The position numbers and the translations under genes were made by a program. A stretch of DNA of 39,600 bases, taken from NCBI GenBank assembly GCA_022641775.1, contig JALCDS010000013.1, positions 1 through 39,600 of the forward strand. The letters run 5' to 3'. Shown here piece after piece: positions 19,763 to 29,077 of this stretch. Numbering within the stretch: position 1 is the stretch's first letter; every line of letters starts with the position of its first letter. The notes beneath the pieces were generated by a model, which saw nothing but the letters and a program-made list of their open reading frames with translations, searched no databases and was not told where the DNA came from. The stretch comes from Clostridiaceae bacterium (GTDB lineage: Bacteria; Cyanobacteriota; Vampirovibrionia; Gastranaerophilales; Gastranaerophilaceae).

Positions 19763-20359
19763 ATGAGTTTTGTACCTGTTGTAATCGAACAATCAAGCCG
19801 TGGCGAACGCTCTTTTGACATCTTTTCAAGATTGTTAAGAGAAAGAATTATCTTTTTGGGAACACCAATTGATGATATGGTTGCCAATTTGATTGTTGCA
19901 CAATTACTGTTATTAGACAGTGAAAATCCTGAAAAAGATATTATGTTATACATAAATTCTCCGGGAGGATCAGTTACTGCAGGTTTTGCAATATACGATA
20001 CAATGCAACACATTAGAGCTAACGTATCTACAATATGTTTAGGTCAAGCAGCTTCAATGGGTGCATTCTTACTTTCATCAGGGACAAAAGGAAAGAGATT
20101 AGCTCTTCCTCACTCTCGTGTACTTATTCACCAACCTTTAGGCGGTGCTCAAGGTCAAGCTACAGATATCGAAATCCAAGCAGCTGAAATTATCAGAATT
20201 AAAAAATCATTAAATGATATTCTAGCTTCAAATACCGGACAATCTTTGAAGAAAATCGAAAAAGATACTGACCGTGATTATATTATGACACCACAAGAAG
20301 CTCTTGAATATGGTATGATTGACAGAGTTATTTCACGTGATGAAATTAAAAAGGCTTAA
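19763..20359 (+). CDS. clpP: ATP-dependent Clp protease proteolytic subunit ClpP
   Basis: The 198-residue protein has the catalytic triad Ser98 (GQAASMGA), His123 (LIHQP) and Asp172 (DRDY), plus the structural NSPGGS turn at 65-70. It forms the double heptameric ring that degrades proteins unfolded by ClpX, encoded 17 bases downstream. AGAAAGGA lies before the ATG. Some ClpPs are processed at the N-terminus; no long propeptide is visible here. Confidence 0.97.
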   Translation: MSFVPVVIEQSSRGERSFDIFSRLLRERIIFLGTPIDDMVANLIVAQLLLLDSENPEKDIMLYINSPGGSVTAGFAIYDTMQHIRANVSTICLGQAASMGAFLLSSGTKGKRLALPHSRVLIHQPLGGAQGQATDIEIQAAEIIRIKKSLNDILASNTGQSLKKIEKDTDRDYIMTPQEALEYGMIDRVISRDEIKKA

Positions 20360-20376
20360 TTAAGGAGAAAATCTAA

Positions 20377-21687
20377 ATGCCAAAACATGATGACAGCAGA
20401 TTAAAATGTTCATTTTGCGGAAAATCTCAAGACCAAGTTAAAAAGCTAATTGCCGGTCCTGAAGTATATATCTGCGATGAATGCGTTGAACTGTGTAATG
20501 AAATTCTTGATGAAGAATTTTTTGAAGGCAAGGAAAAGGAAAACGGTGAAGAAGGCGAAGCTGCCGAAGTAAAAGAAAAACCAATTCCAAAGCCACATGA
20601 AATAAAAGCATATTTAGATCAATACATAATAGGTCAAGACGATGCTAAAAAAGTTTTATCCGTTGCTGTTTACAATCACTACAAACGATTGAAACATAAC
20701 AAATCCGGAGAGACAAAAGATGGTATTGAAATTCAAAAATCAAACATCTTGCTTGTCGGACCAACAGGTTCCGGAAAAACTCTTTTGGCTCAAACACTGG
20801 CAAAAATGCTCGACGTACCATTTGCTGTTGCAGATGCTACAACACTTACAGAAGCAGGTTATGTTGGTGATGATGTTGAAAACATACTTTTAAGATTATA
20901 TCAAAATGCTGATTATGATTGTGCAAAAGCAGAACGCGGCATAATCTATATTGATGAAATTGATAAGATTTCAAGAAAGAGTGAAAATACATCAATAACT
21001 CGTGACGTATCAGGGGAAGGTGTTCAACAAGCATTGTTAAAAATGATTGAAGGAACAGTTGCTCATGTTCCGCCTCAAGGTGGAAGAAAACATCCGCATC
21101 AAGAATTTATTGAAATTGATACAAAAAATGTATTATTTATTGTTGGTGGTGCGTTTGTAGGATTAGAAAAAATTGTAGACAAACGTGCAGGCGAAAATGT
21201 TTCTGTTGGTTTCGGCGCAAAAGCAGCTTTAACACAAGCAGAAAAAGAAGCCAATGCCGTTAAGATGCTTAAAAAACTTCAACCAGAAGATCTCTTGAAG
21301 TTTGGTTTAATTCCTGAATTTATAGGCAGAGTTCCTGTTTATGCTGTTTTGGATCAATTAAATGAAAAGACATTGAAAATGATATTGACAGAACCAAAGA
21401 ATGCCGTTCTTAAACAATATCAAGCACTATTAAAAATGGATGGCGTTGATTTGGAATTTGAACCTGAAGCAGTTGACTTGATTGCACAAGAAGCTATCAA
21501 ACGTAAAACAGGTGCCAGAGCACTCCGTTCTATAGTTGAAGAAATTATGTTGGACGTTATGTATGATGTTCCGACAAAAGCAGATATGGATAAGTTTGTA
21601 GTAACCGTTGATATGGTAAAGAACCGTAACAAGGGTGAAATTATAAAACTTCCGACATCTGACAACTCTCAAGAAGCTAGTGCATAA
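20377..21687 (+). CDS. clpX: ATP-dependent Clp protease ATP-binding subunit ClpX
   Basis: The 436-residue protein begins with the zinc-binding domain (Cys11, Cys14, Cys33, Cys36), followed by an acidic linker (about 45-65) and the AAA+ module: Walker A GPTGSGKT (128-135), Walker B IIYIDEID (189-196), pore loop GYVGDD (161-166) and a ClpP-docking VGFG loop. It unfolds tagged substrates and threads them into ClpP. AAGGAG precedes the ATG; clpP ends 17 bases upstream and polA starts 24 bases downstream. Confidence 0.97.
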   Translation: MPKHDDSRLKCSFCGKSQDQVKKLIAGPEVYICDECVELCNEILDEEFFEGKEKENGEEGEAAEVKEKPIPKPHEIKAYLDQYIIGQDDAKKVLSVAVYNHYKRLKHNKSGETKDGIEIQKSNILLVGPTGSGKTLLAQTLAKMLDVPFAVADATTLTEAGYVGDDVENILLRLYQNADYDCAKAERGIIYIDEIDKISRKSENTSITRDVSGEGVQQALLKMIEGTVAHVPPQGGRKHPHQEFIEIDTKNVLFIVGGAFVGLEKIVDKRAGENVSVGFGAKAALTQAEKEANAVKMLKKLQPEDLLKFGLIPEFIGRVPVYAVLDQLNEKTLKMILTEPKNAVLKQYQALLKMDGVDLEFEPEAVDLIAQEAIKRKTGARALRSIVEEIMLDVMYDVPTKADMDKFVVTVDMVKNRNKGEIIKLPTSDNSQEASA

Positions 21688-21711
21688 ATTTTAAAATACA
21701 CAGGGGGATAT

Positions 21712-24594
21712 GTGGCTGAAAATAGCAAGACATTAATATTAATTGATGGCCATGCCTTAGCATTCCGTCAATATTTTGCGTTGGAAAGAACTAATATGCA
21801 AACATCTGACGGAACTCCGACATGGGCTGTTTATGGATTTTTCAAGGCTATTTTTGATCTTTTAAAAAACCCTGATTTGAGCCCGGATTCAATTGCCGTA
21901 GCCTTTGATGTTTCTCACCACACATTTAGGACAGAAAAGTTTGAAGATTATAAATGCAATCGTGAAGCTATGCCTGACCCGATGAGAACGCAAATGACTT
22001 TGATTTATGAAGGTTTAAAAGCTTTCAACATCCCAATCTATACAAAAGAAAACTATGAAGCTGATGATGTAATAGGAACAATTTCTAAAAAAGCTTGTGA
22101 AAAAGGGTTTCAAGTTCTGATTTTGACAGGCGATCAAGATGCTTTTCAACTTGTTGACAAAGATGGTTGTATAAAAGTAATTCTACCGACAAAGGGAGAA
22201 CTAAAAGAGTATAATTGGCAAGAAATTTATAAAAAACTCGGGGTTTATCCTGACCAAGTTATTGATTACAAAGCGCTCCGAGGTGATACGTCAGACTGTA
22301 TTCCCGGAATCAAAGGAATTGGAGAAAAGACGGCACAAGAACTTCTTGGAAAATATTACACACTAAAAGAAGTTTTGGATAATGCTGATGAAATAACTAA
22401 AAATGCTGTCAGAGAAAAAATTCAAAATGGAAAAGAAGAAGCTTTGATGAGCCAATATCTTGCAACCATTGTCAGAGATTTGGACATAAATTTTGACTTT
22501 GACAGAGCAAAAGTAGAGTTGCCGGAAATAAAAAGTGTCACTGAATTTTTGAAAAACATGCAATTTTATAGCTTTATCAAAAATATCAATGCAATTCTTT
22601 CTTCATTTAACAAAAAAGGGCAAGCCCCTACTCAAACACAAGAGCCTGTAGCTATAGGGTTGGTACAAGATAGTGATAAATCTATCCAGCAGGGTCAATT
22701 AGGATTGTTTACGCAAGCCGTGCAAACAGAAATAAATAAAAACGAACTTGAATACTCAAAAAAGCTTATTACAGATTCATCGGATTTTGATACCGTGGTT
22801 GATAATTTAAGTTCAAAATCTTGTATTCTATTTGACATTGAAGCAGAAGTGCAAAGTGCTGTCGCATCAAGTATTACAGGCATTTCAATTGCATACTGCG
22901 ACAATATAAAATTTGATGATACACTCCAAATTTCCGAAGAATTCAATCTAAAAACTTTTTATATTCCGCTAAATCATACCAATTGCTCAAATCAACTTTC
23001 AAAAGAAATTGTTTTAAGCAAACTTAAGCCTATTTTTGAAAATGAAAATATAAAAAAAATCACTAATAATTTAAAAATTCAATATAATATTTTGAGAACA
23101 AACAATATCGAATTAAAAAGCGGCATATTTGATTGTACTTTAGCAAGTTACATAAAAGATCCTACAAGAAATCACGAACTTGAAATTCAGGCTATGGAAC
23201 AAATAGACTATTCCATAGTTCCGTTTGCACAATTTGAAAAAGATAAGAAAAAACAAATTCAATTTAAGGATGCAAATATAACAAATGTTTTGGATTACGC
23301 ATCAGACAAAATAGCAACTATTGCAGAACTTACAAAATTCTGGTTAAAAACGCTTGATAAAGACGAATTGAAATTTTTGTATAACGTAGAAGTTCCTTTG
23401 TCATATGTTCTTGCAGATATGGAATATTCCGGAGTCTCTATTGATAGAGAATACCTAAAAATTCTCACAGATGAAATGAATCATAAACTGAAAGATTTGG
23501 AAGCAAAAATCTACCAAATTGCAGGAGAAGAATTCAACATAAATTCACCAAAACAAGTAGGAACAATTTTGTTTGAAAAACTTGGATATCAAGGTAAAAA
23601 GAAACGCGGAAAAGCAAAAAATTCAACAAGCGCAGAAGTATTGGAAGAATTAGCAGAAAACTATGAAATCGCAAAATTAATTTTAGATTATCGAAAATAT
23701 GCAAAATTAAAATCAACTTATACAGACAGTTTGCCATTACTTGTAGATAAGGTTGATAACAGAATTCACACAACATACAATCAAACTGTGACTGCAACAG
23801 GCAGATTATCTTCATCAAACCCGAATTTACAAAATATTCCTGTCAGAACAGAAGAAGGAAGCAAAATAAGACAAGCTTTTGTTCCACAAGACAGAGAAAA
23901 TTATCTAATTTTATCCGCAGATTATTCCCAAATTGAACTAAGATTACTTGCTCACATTTCAGGAGATAGCCATTTAATTGAAGCATTTAATTCAGGTGTT
24001 GATGTTCATACACTCACAGCTTCAAAAGTATTTGATGTTCCTGTAGATGCGGTTACTAAAGAAATGCGATACAAGTCAAAAGCCGTAAACTTTGGAATAA
24101 TATACGGTCAAAGCAAATACGGGCTTGCAAAAGCTCTATCAATAACAAATGATGAAGCTGATACGTTTATAACTAAATATTTTATGACATATCCAAAAGT
24201 TAAAGCATATATGCAAGCAACAGTAATTGAAGCGGAACAAAAAGGCTATGTCCAGACAATATTCGGTCGTAAAAGATATCTTACAAAAGAATTAAATAGT
24301 GCTAACGGAATGATAAGAGAATTCGCCAAACGTGCGGCAATAAATCAACCGATGCAAGGTACAGCAGCAGATTTAATCAAAATAGCAATGATAGATTTTG
24401 AAGACAAGTTGAAAAAAAATCAATTAAAGTCTAGAATGATTATGCAAGTACACGATGAACTTGTAGTGGAAGTTGAAAAATCAGAACTTGAACAAGTAAA
24501 ACAACTTGTCAAAGAGTCTATGGAATTGAAACAGCCATTTGATGTTCCACTTGTAGTTGATATAAATGTCGGAGAAACTTGGAAGGAAAAATGA
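21712..24594 (+). CDS. polA: DNA polymerase I, proofreading domain probably inactive
   Basis: The 960-residue protein has the 5' nuclease domain (LILIDGHALAF near 8-18, EADDV 116-120, TGDQDAF 139-145), a degenerate 3'-5' exonuclease domain and a complete polymerase domain (motif A DYSQIELR from Asp737, motif B near 787-799, motif C HDE with Asp915). In the exonuclease region Asp375 and Glu377 remain, but the expected Asp of the second motif is Gln457 (NNLKIQ), and that of the third is Lys533. The start is GTG with a GGGGG ribosome site; an ATG two bases earlier is out of frame. It removes RNA primers and fills gaps, which LigA then seals. The next gene overlaps its stop codon. Confidence 0.95.
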   Translation: MAENSKTLILIDGHALAFRQYFALERTNMQTSDGTPTWAVYGFFKAIFDLLKNPDLSPDSIAVAFDVSHHTFRTEKFEDYKCNREAMPDPMRTQMTLIYEGLKAFNIPIYTKENYEADDVIGTISKKACEKGFQVLILTGDQDAFQLVDKDGCIKVILPTKGELKEYNWQEIYKKLGVYPDQVIDYKALRGDTSDCIPGIKGIGEKTAQELLGKYYTLKEVLDNADEITKNAVREKIQNGKEEALMSQYLATIVRDLDINFDFDRAKVELPEIKSVTEFLKNMQFYSFIKNINAILSSFNKKGQAPTQTQEPVAIGLVQDSDKSIQQGQLGLFTQAVQTEINKNELEYSKKLITDSSDFDTVVDNLSSKSCILFDIEAEVQSAVASSITGISIAYCDNIKFDDTLQISEEFNLKTFYIPLNHTNCSNQLSKEIVLSKLKPIFENENIKKITNNLKIQYNILRTNNIELKSGIFDCTLASYIKDPTRNHELEIQAMEQIDYSIVPFAQFEKDKKKQIQFKDANITNVLDYASDKIATIAELTKFWLKTLDKDELKFLYNVEVPLSYVLADMEYSGVSIDREYLKILTDEMNHKLKDLEAKIYQIAGEEFNINSPKQVGTILFEKLGYQGKKKRGKAKNSTSAEVLEELAENYEIAKLILDYRKYAKLKSTYTDSLPLLVDKVDNRIHTTYNQTVTATGRLSSSNPNLQNIPVRTEEGSKIRQAFVPQDRENYLILSADYSQIELRLLAHISGDSHLIEAFNSGVDVHTLTASKVFDVPVDAVTKEMRYKSKAVNFGIIYGQSKYGLAKALSITNDEADTFITKYFMTYPKVKAYMQATVIEAEQKGYVQTIFGRKRYLTKELNSANGMIREFAKRAAINQPMQGTAADLIKIAMIDFEDKLKKNQLKSRMIMQVHDELVVEVEKSELEQVKQLVKESMELKQPFDVPLVVDINVGETWKEK

Positions 24595-25013
24595 TTAAAA
24601 AAGTAATTTTAACAATTTTTAGCTTATTGTGTTTGGTAATCCCAACATTTGCCGATGATTCTACAATGACATTGAGTAATTTTACAAGTGTTCAAACTGT
24701 ATCCCCTGATATTTGTTCCAAATTATACCAGACTTCAACTGAAAAACTTTTTTATCTTACGATTGCTGCAATTAACGCAAATAACTTTAAAGTAGATGAA
24801 ATACAATCAAAAACCGGATATATATTATTTACTGCCGTCGGCAAACAATACCTTGCAACAATTGCAAAATTTTCAAGCGCAAGTGCAATTTTAAAAATCA
24901 GTCCGGTTAATAACATATATTATTTTCAACCTGGAATTGTTCTCAATATGTTCAAATATATTGATTTGAATGTTCAATATACTCCAATTGAGGATATCCC
25001 TGAAATAAAATAA
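24591..25013 (+). CDS. Small exported protein coupled to polA
   Basis: The 140-residue protein begins with a signal peptide (cleavage expected after PTFA, residue 21). The mature domain of about 119 residues has alternating beta-like segments (GYILFTAVGKQYLATIAKF) and no cysteines beyond one near residue 40. I recognise no family. The ATG overlaps the polA TGA, and GGAAGGA inside the last polA codons serves as ribosome site, so translation is likely coupled. An in-frame TTG at 24579 is the alternative start but would spoil the signal peptide. Confidence 0.7.
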   Translation: MIKKVILTIFSLLCLVIPTFADDSTMTLSNFTSVQTVSPDICSKLYQTSTEKLFYLTIAAINANNFKVDEIQSKTGYILFTAVGKQYLATIAKFSSASAILKISPVNNIYYFQPGIVLNMFKYIDLNVQYTPIEDIPEIK

Positions 25014-25053
25014 TAATATGGCAAATTTTTTTTTCATTTGTTTTAATTGAAAT

Positions 25054-25779
25054 ATGGAAATCACAAAAATACATCAACAAAGCTTTACCTCACTTGCCAA
25101 TCCAATAAAACCATATAAAATTGAGACAAAATTGGGCATTCTCGATGTACATGAAGTTACAAAAGAAGAATTGCAACAACATAACTTTATAAGAAACATA
25201 ACTAATTTTTTTAGCAATAATTTTGCATCCAGCAGTGAAGATCCTTGTTGGTTAATGCTAAAACGAGAACCTAAAAGCGAAAGATCAAAACAATTACAAA
25301 GCTATTTAAGAAAATACTGGAGAAGTAAAATCAAAAGTAATGATAAAAATACCACTCTACTTCTTGCCAAAAATAAAGATAACAAATTATGTGGTGCTTG
25401 TTTATCCTTTGGCTATGATGAAGTGCCTACTGCAAAAGACACAACATGTTATATAGATTCTATTGTGGTTTCTAAAAAGTATCGAGGATACAATGTTGGC
25501 AAAAGTTTACTAGAAAAAACACTTGAATCAGCACAAAAAAGTTTTAATGATGTCTTTTTAACTGGAGAAAAAACAGCATTGGGTTTTTATAAAAAGTTGG
25601 GTTTTACAAAATTAAATGTTCAAAGTAAATCCCAAAAGAATGTCATCGACTTTATTGCCGAAGATAGAAGCGATTATCCGTACTTTGTATCACTATTAAC
25701 AAAACCCCTAAATAAATTCAAACCGAGATGGTACAATGTAGCATCTCCAGAAATTGAAAAACTTAATAACGTAATTTAA
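25054..25779 (+). CDS. GNAT-family N-acetyltransferase-like protein
   Basis: The 241-residue protein has a GNAT core at about 105-200: the beta4 strand YIDSIVV, the acetyl-CoA loop KKYRGYNVGKSLL (an R-G-x-x-V/I-G-K variant of the Q/RxxGxG/A motif) and the late GFYKKLGFTKL segment. The substrate is unknown. About 45 N-terminal residues precede the domain and include QQSFTSLANP, similar to short motifs near the starts of other proteins here. No Shine-Dalgarno sequence is evident, so the start is uncertain. It converges on tlyA with only five bases between stops. Confidence 0.75.
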   Translation: MEITKIHQQSFTSLANPIKPYKIETKLGILDVHEVTKEELQQHNFIRNITNFFSNNFASSSEDPCWLMLKREPKSERSKQLQSYLRKYWRSKIKSNDKNTTLLLAKNKDNKLCGACLSFGYDEVPTAKDTTCYIDSIVVSKKYRGYNVGKSLLEKTLESAQKSFNDVFLTGEKTALGFYKKLGFTKLNVQSKSQKNVIDFIAEDRSDYPYFVSLLTKPLNKFKPRWYNVASPEIEKLNNVI

Positions 25780-25784
25780 TATTA

Positions 25785-26594
25785 TTAATCCAAATTTGTG
25801 TGAGCACTTTCAACAATTTCGTTGATATCATATTTATTCTCGACTTCTTCTGTAGTGAGCCAAATCAGATATTCTATATTTCCTGCAGGGCCTTTGATTG
25901 AAGAATATGTCAGCCCTTTTATTGAATAATCAAGAGAAGTAGCACAATCAATAACGTTTTTAATAACTACATTATGCACATTTTTGTCTCTTACTACTCC
26001 GCCTTTCTCAATGTTATCATATCCCGCTTCAAATTGAGGTTTTATAAGCAAAATCATTTCATGAAATTCAGATTTCAACAATGTTTTCAAATTTGGCAAA
26101 ACTTTTTCTAGAGAGATAAAAGACAAATCGCTCACCAACAAATCCGCTACAGGCTCATTTTCAGAATAAATATCCTCAAATTGACAGATTCTTAAATTTG
26201 TCTTTTCAATAGTTTTTACTTGTTTTGATGAACGTATTTTCCAATCCAATTGTCCATAACCAACATCAACCGCATAAACAAATTCTACACCGCGCTGCAA
26301 CAAACAATCGGTAAAACCGCCTGTTGAAGCTCCAGCATCAAAACAAATTCTATTTTTTACACATATATCAAAAGTATCCAACGCCTTTTGCAACTTGAAC
26401 CCGCCACGCGATACATAAGGCATAGATTTGACTACAATCTCATACTCTTTTTCCGGTTTTATTTGATAGCCGGCCTTTGTAATGTAGACATCGTCGATTT
26501 TTACATTACCTGCCAAAATTGCTGCAGCAGCCTTACTTTTGGTATCAAAATAACCTAAATCAGTCAAATACTTATCTAATCTTTCCTTTGGCAT
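25785..26594 (-). CDS. tlyA: TlyA-type rRNA 2'-O-methyltransferase
   Basis: The 269-residue protein combines an N-terminal S4 RNA-binding domain (RLDKYLTDLG through about residue 60) with an FtsJ-like methyltransferase domain: SAM motif CFDAGASTGGFTD near 84-96, AVDVGYGQLDW, and the catalytic-lysine segment LIKPQFEAG. Homologues methylate 2'-hydroxyls in 16S and/or 23S rRNA; 'haemolysin' labels for the family are historical. It starts three bases after the tatD stop and is the last gene of the AAA-tatD-tlyA operon. Confidence 0.9.
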   Translation of the reverse strand: MPKERLDKYLTDLGYFDTKSKAAAAILAGNVKIDDVYITKAGYQIKPEKEYEIVVKSMPYVSRGGFKLQKALDTFDICVKNRICFDAGASTGGFTDCLLQRGVEFVYAVDVGYGQLDWKIRSSKQVKTIEKTNLRICQFEDIYSENEPVADLLVSDLSFISLEKVLPNLKTLLKSEFHEMILLIKPQFEAGYDNIEKGGVVRDKNVHNVVIKNVIDCATSLDYSIKGLTYSSIKGPAGNIEYLIWLTTEEVENKYDINEIVESAHTNLD

Positions 26595-26597
26595 AAA

Positions 26598-27365
26598 TTA
26601 TATCCCTAAAATTCTTTCTGCATTTTCTGTCGTTGCATTTTGAACATCTTCAAACGAAATACCTTTAACATTTGCAATTTCTTGAGCAACAAATTTTACA
26701 TACATTGGTTGATTTGTTTCACCTCTATAGGGAACAGGTGTCATATATGGGGCATCCGTTTCCAATAATAACCTATCTAATGGTACAATTTTTGCAACTT
26801 CTTTCACTTTAATTGCCTTTTTAAAAGTTACAACGCCACCCAACGCTATATACATTCCCATATTCAGACACATTTTTGCAAATTCAGGACTCCCTGAAAA
26901 ACAGTGCATAATTATTTTTGAATCTTTGTTATATTCTTTTAAAATATTAAATGTATCTTGGGAGGCTTCTCTCGAATGGATATTTATCGGTAAATTTAAT
27001 TCGTTTGCAAGTTCTATCTGCTTTATAAAAATCTCTTTTTGTTTTTCAACTTGGCTTTTATCCCAATAATAATCAAGTCCTATTTCACCAATACCAACAA
27101 TCTTTGGATTTTTCACATAAAGCTTTATTTTGTCAATTACATCATCTGACCAATCTTTAAGTTCCTCAGGGTGAATTCCGAGATATCCGAATACATTTTC
27201 ATATCTTTCACACAAATTTATAATTTTTTCAAAATCAGATAAAGCTGCCGCAGGTACAACGAGTTTTTTAACCCCATTTTCTGCGGCATTCTTTATAATT
27301 TCATCAACATTCAAGCCATCAATATCATTTATATGAGTATGTGTATCAATCAAATAATTTTTCAT
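26598..27365 (-). CDS. tatD: TatD-family metal-dependent hydrolase (DNase)
   Basis: The 255-residue protein has the complete TatD metal site: DTHTH (8-12), GEIGLDYYW (Glu near 95), NIHSREA, MHCFSG and LLETDAPYMTP. TatD proteins are TIM-barrel metal-dependent nucleases acting on DNA ends; a general hydrolase role is also possible. It lies 21 bases after the AAA ATPase gene and three bases before tlyA, so the three are probably cotranscribed. No Shine-Dalgarno sequence is clear. Confidence 0.92.
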   Translation of the reverse strand: MKNYLIDTHTHINDIDGLNVDEIIKNAAENGVKKLVVPAAALSDFEKIINLCERYENVFGYLGIHPEELKDWSDDVIDKIKLYVKNPKIVGIGEIGLDYYWDKSQVEKQKEIFIKQIELANELNLPINIHSREASQDTFNILKEYNKDSKIIMHCFSGSPEFAKMCLNMGMYIALGGVVTFKKAIKVKEVAKIVPLDRLLLETDAPYMTPVPYRGETNQPMYVKFVAQEIANVKGISFEDVQNATTENAERILGI

Positions 27366-27386
27366 ACACTAATAATATCATAAAAT

Positions 27387-28919
27387 TTAGTTGGTATATC
27401 CAATCTTTGTTGGTTTTTTATCTTTAGAACTCAAAATTTCATCAATACCTTTAAAGAAATCCTCATTTGTTAATTCAAAATTGTCCATATCTGAATCTGT
27501 AAAGGTATTATTTTCCATCTTGTTAAAATTTCCATATCTTTCAAGTGCATTTGAATGTGCTGCAGTAACAATGTACGGAATATCAGACCCTGTAGCTTGC
27601 TTTGCATACATTGCCTTTGATAAAGCATCTTTATCAATGTCTTTACTTAGAGGAAGTCCTTTCAAGTGGATATTAAATATTTGCTTTACGCCGCTCAAAT
27701 CCGGTGCCGGAACCTCAATGTGACGAGTAAATCTTCCGGCTCTTTTGACAGCTTCATCAATATCGCCAATTCTATTTGTAGCACCAACTACATAAACCTC
27801 ATCACCATTTTTTTCAACATCGCTCATCAATGTTAAAAGTTGATCTACGGTATCATCGGAATAAACATTAGCACCGCCTCTTTTTCTTGCAATACAATCA
27901 AACTCATCTATAACAATAATTGATGGCTGATTATCAGTAGCAGTTTTGAATAGTTTTCTCCAGTTCTCTTCGGTTTCACCTACCCATTTTGATTCAAGTT
28001 CCTTACCGTTTAATTTGATAAAGTTTGCACCGCCTTCATTAGCCAAAGCCTCAGCGATAAGAGATTTACCTGTTCCCGGAGGGCCATATAAAATAACACC
28101 ATGATTTACTTTTACATTTTTGTACGCTGCAGGATATTTTATCGGATATAAAAATTCTTTTTTAATCTGATTTATAACCTTTTCTTGACCTCCAACATCT
28201 GCAAATGTAATCGGTTTTGCCGGTATTTTTTTACTTGTCGTCCATCTTTTAAGAGTTTTTTCATTCAGAGTTTCAATATCTTTAAGCGTGTCTTTTGTAA
28301 AATCAAAACTTTTAGAAAAAACCATTCTTTGACTGTCCAATTTAGGAATATCAGTCGTATAAGTAAATTTCATACCTAAACCTTCAACCCCTGTCTTATC
28401 TTGAATAGGGTATCCGTCACCTTTTTTCAAAATTTTAGTATTTCCACTATTTGTAGTAAGCTTCAGTTCCTTTTTTGCAAGATTAACAATATTCGGTAAA
28501 TTAAATTTGTCTCTGGAAATTGCGATTGCACCCTGAATATTTTTATCTTCTATAAAAAATACCTTTTTAATAGGATTGGTAAAACTTTTTACAGAGTCAA
28601 TCAACATTTTTCTTGCATCAATCAAATTATTCCCGGCAAGAATAACATCATCCGCATACGCAGTCTCAACAAGAGAAGCTAACTTGTGGTTTAATGGAAT
28701 AGATCTTGAAATCTTATTCAATTCTTGAGGTAATTTATCCAAAGTACCTCTAAACATAGGTTCATATTCAAAACGATTGTACAAAGCATTCGGCGAAGAA
28801 TTCAATGACACATTTGACATATATTGGTTTGACATAGGACGGACGTTATTATTGGACTTTACTGACTTTGCATTGTTAAAATTAGTACCTTCATAACTTT
28901 TTATTGACGAAATTCTCAT
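27387..28919 (-). CDS. Cdc48/FtsH-like AAA ATPase with an unrecognised N-domain
   Basis: The 510-residue protein has a single classical AAA module at about 236-440: Walker A GPPGTGKS (279-286), Walker B IIVIDEFD (334-341), pore loop KWVGE (311-315) and the second region of homology ending with Arg393/Arg396. The module resembles p97/Cdc48, spastin/katanin and FtsH domains more than Clp types. There is no membrane helix or protease motif, so it is not FtsH. The first 230 residues match nothing I know; residues 1-55 are Asn/Ser-rich and look disordered, with MFRG at 55-58. It probably unfolds or remodels an unknown target. AAGGAGG precedes the ATG, and a strong promoter lies about 80 bases upstream. 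Confidence 0.82.
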   Translation of the reverse strand: MRISSIKSYEGTNFNNAKSVKSNNNVRPMSNQYMSNVSLNSSPNALYNRFEYEPMFRGTLDKLPQELNKISRSIPLNHKLASLVETAYADDVILAGNNLIDARKMLIDSVKSFTNPIKKVFFIEDKNIQGAIAISRDKFNLPNIVNLAKKELKLTTNSGNTKILKKGDGYPIQDKTGVEGLGMKFTYTTDIPKLDSQRMVFSKSFDFTKDTLKDIETLNEKTLKRWTTSKKIPAKPITFADVGGQEKVINQIKKEFLYPIKYPAAYKNVKVNHGVILYGPPGTGKSLIAEALANEGGANFIKLNGKELESKWVGETEENWRKLFKTATDNQPSIIVIDEFDCIARKRGGANVYSDDTVDQLLTLMSDVEKNGDEVYVVGATNRIGDIDEAVKRAGRFTRHIEVPAPDLSGVKQIFNIHLKGLPLSKDIDKDALSKAMYAKQATGSDIPYIVTAAHSNALERYGNFNKMENNTFTDSDMDNFELTNEDFFKGIDEILSSKDKKPTKIGYTN

Positions 28920-29002
28920 AATCCGTCCTCCTTTACCTTTTATCGATAAATCCTACACTTGTAATAATTGTAAAATCTACACGAAATACCCTTCTGTCTT
29001 TC

Positions 29003-29031
29003 AGGATACAAGGCTACGCCATTATTGTCAA
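29003..29031 (-). promoter_or_regulatory. Strong sigma-70 promoter for the AAA-tatD-tlyA operon
   Basis: On the minus strand a perfect TTGACA (29031-29026), 17 bases and TATCCT (29008-29003). The start would be near 28996, giving a leader of roughly 77 bases that ends in AAAGGAGG. The gene upstream (AsmA-like) ends at 29078, so the promoter separates the two units. Confidence 0.7.
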
Positions 29032-29077
29032 GAAAAATACTACAATTGTAACAGATTTTATATCAAATCTTTACATT

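Noticed and set aside
25021-25045. CAAAT...ATTTG with T-run after the small exported protein following polA, as a terminator
   Set aside because: The possible stem is only five A/T-rich base pairs, too weak to call.
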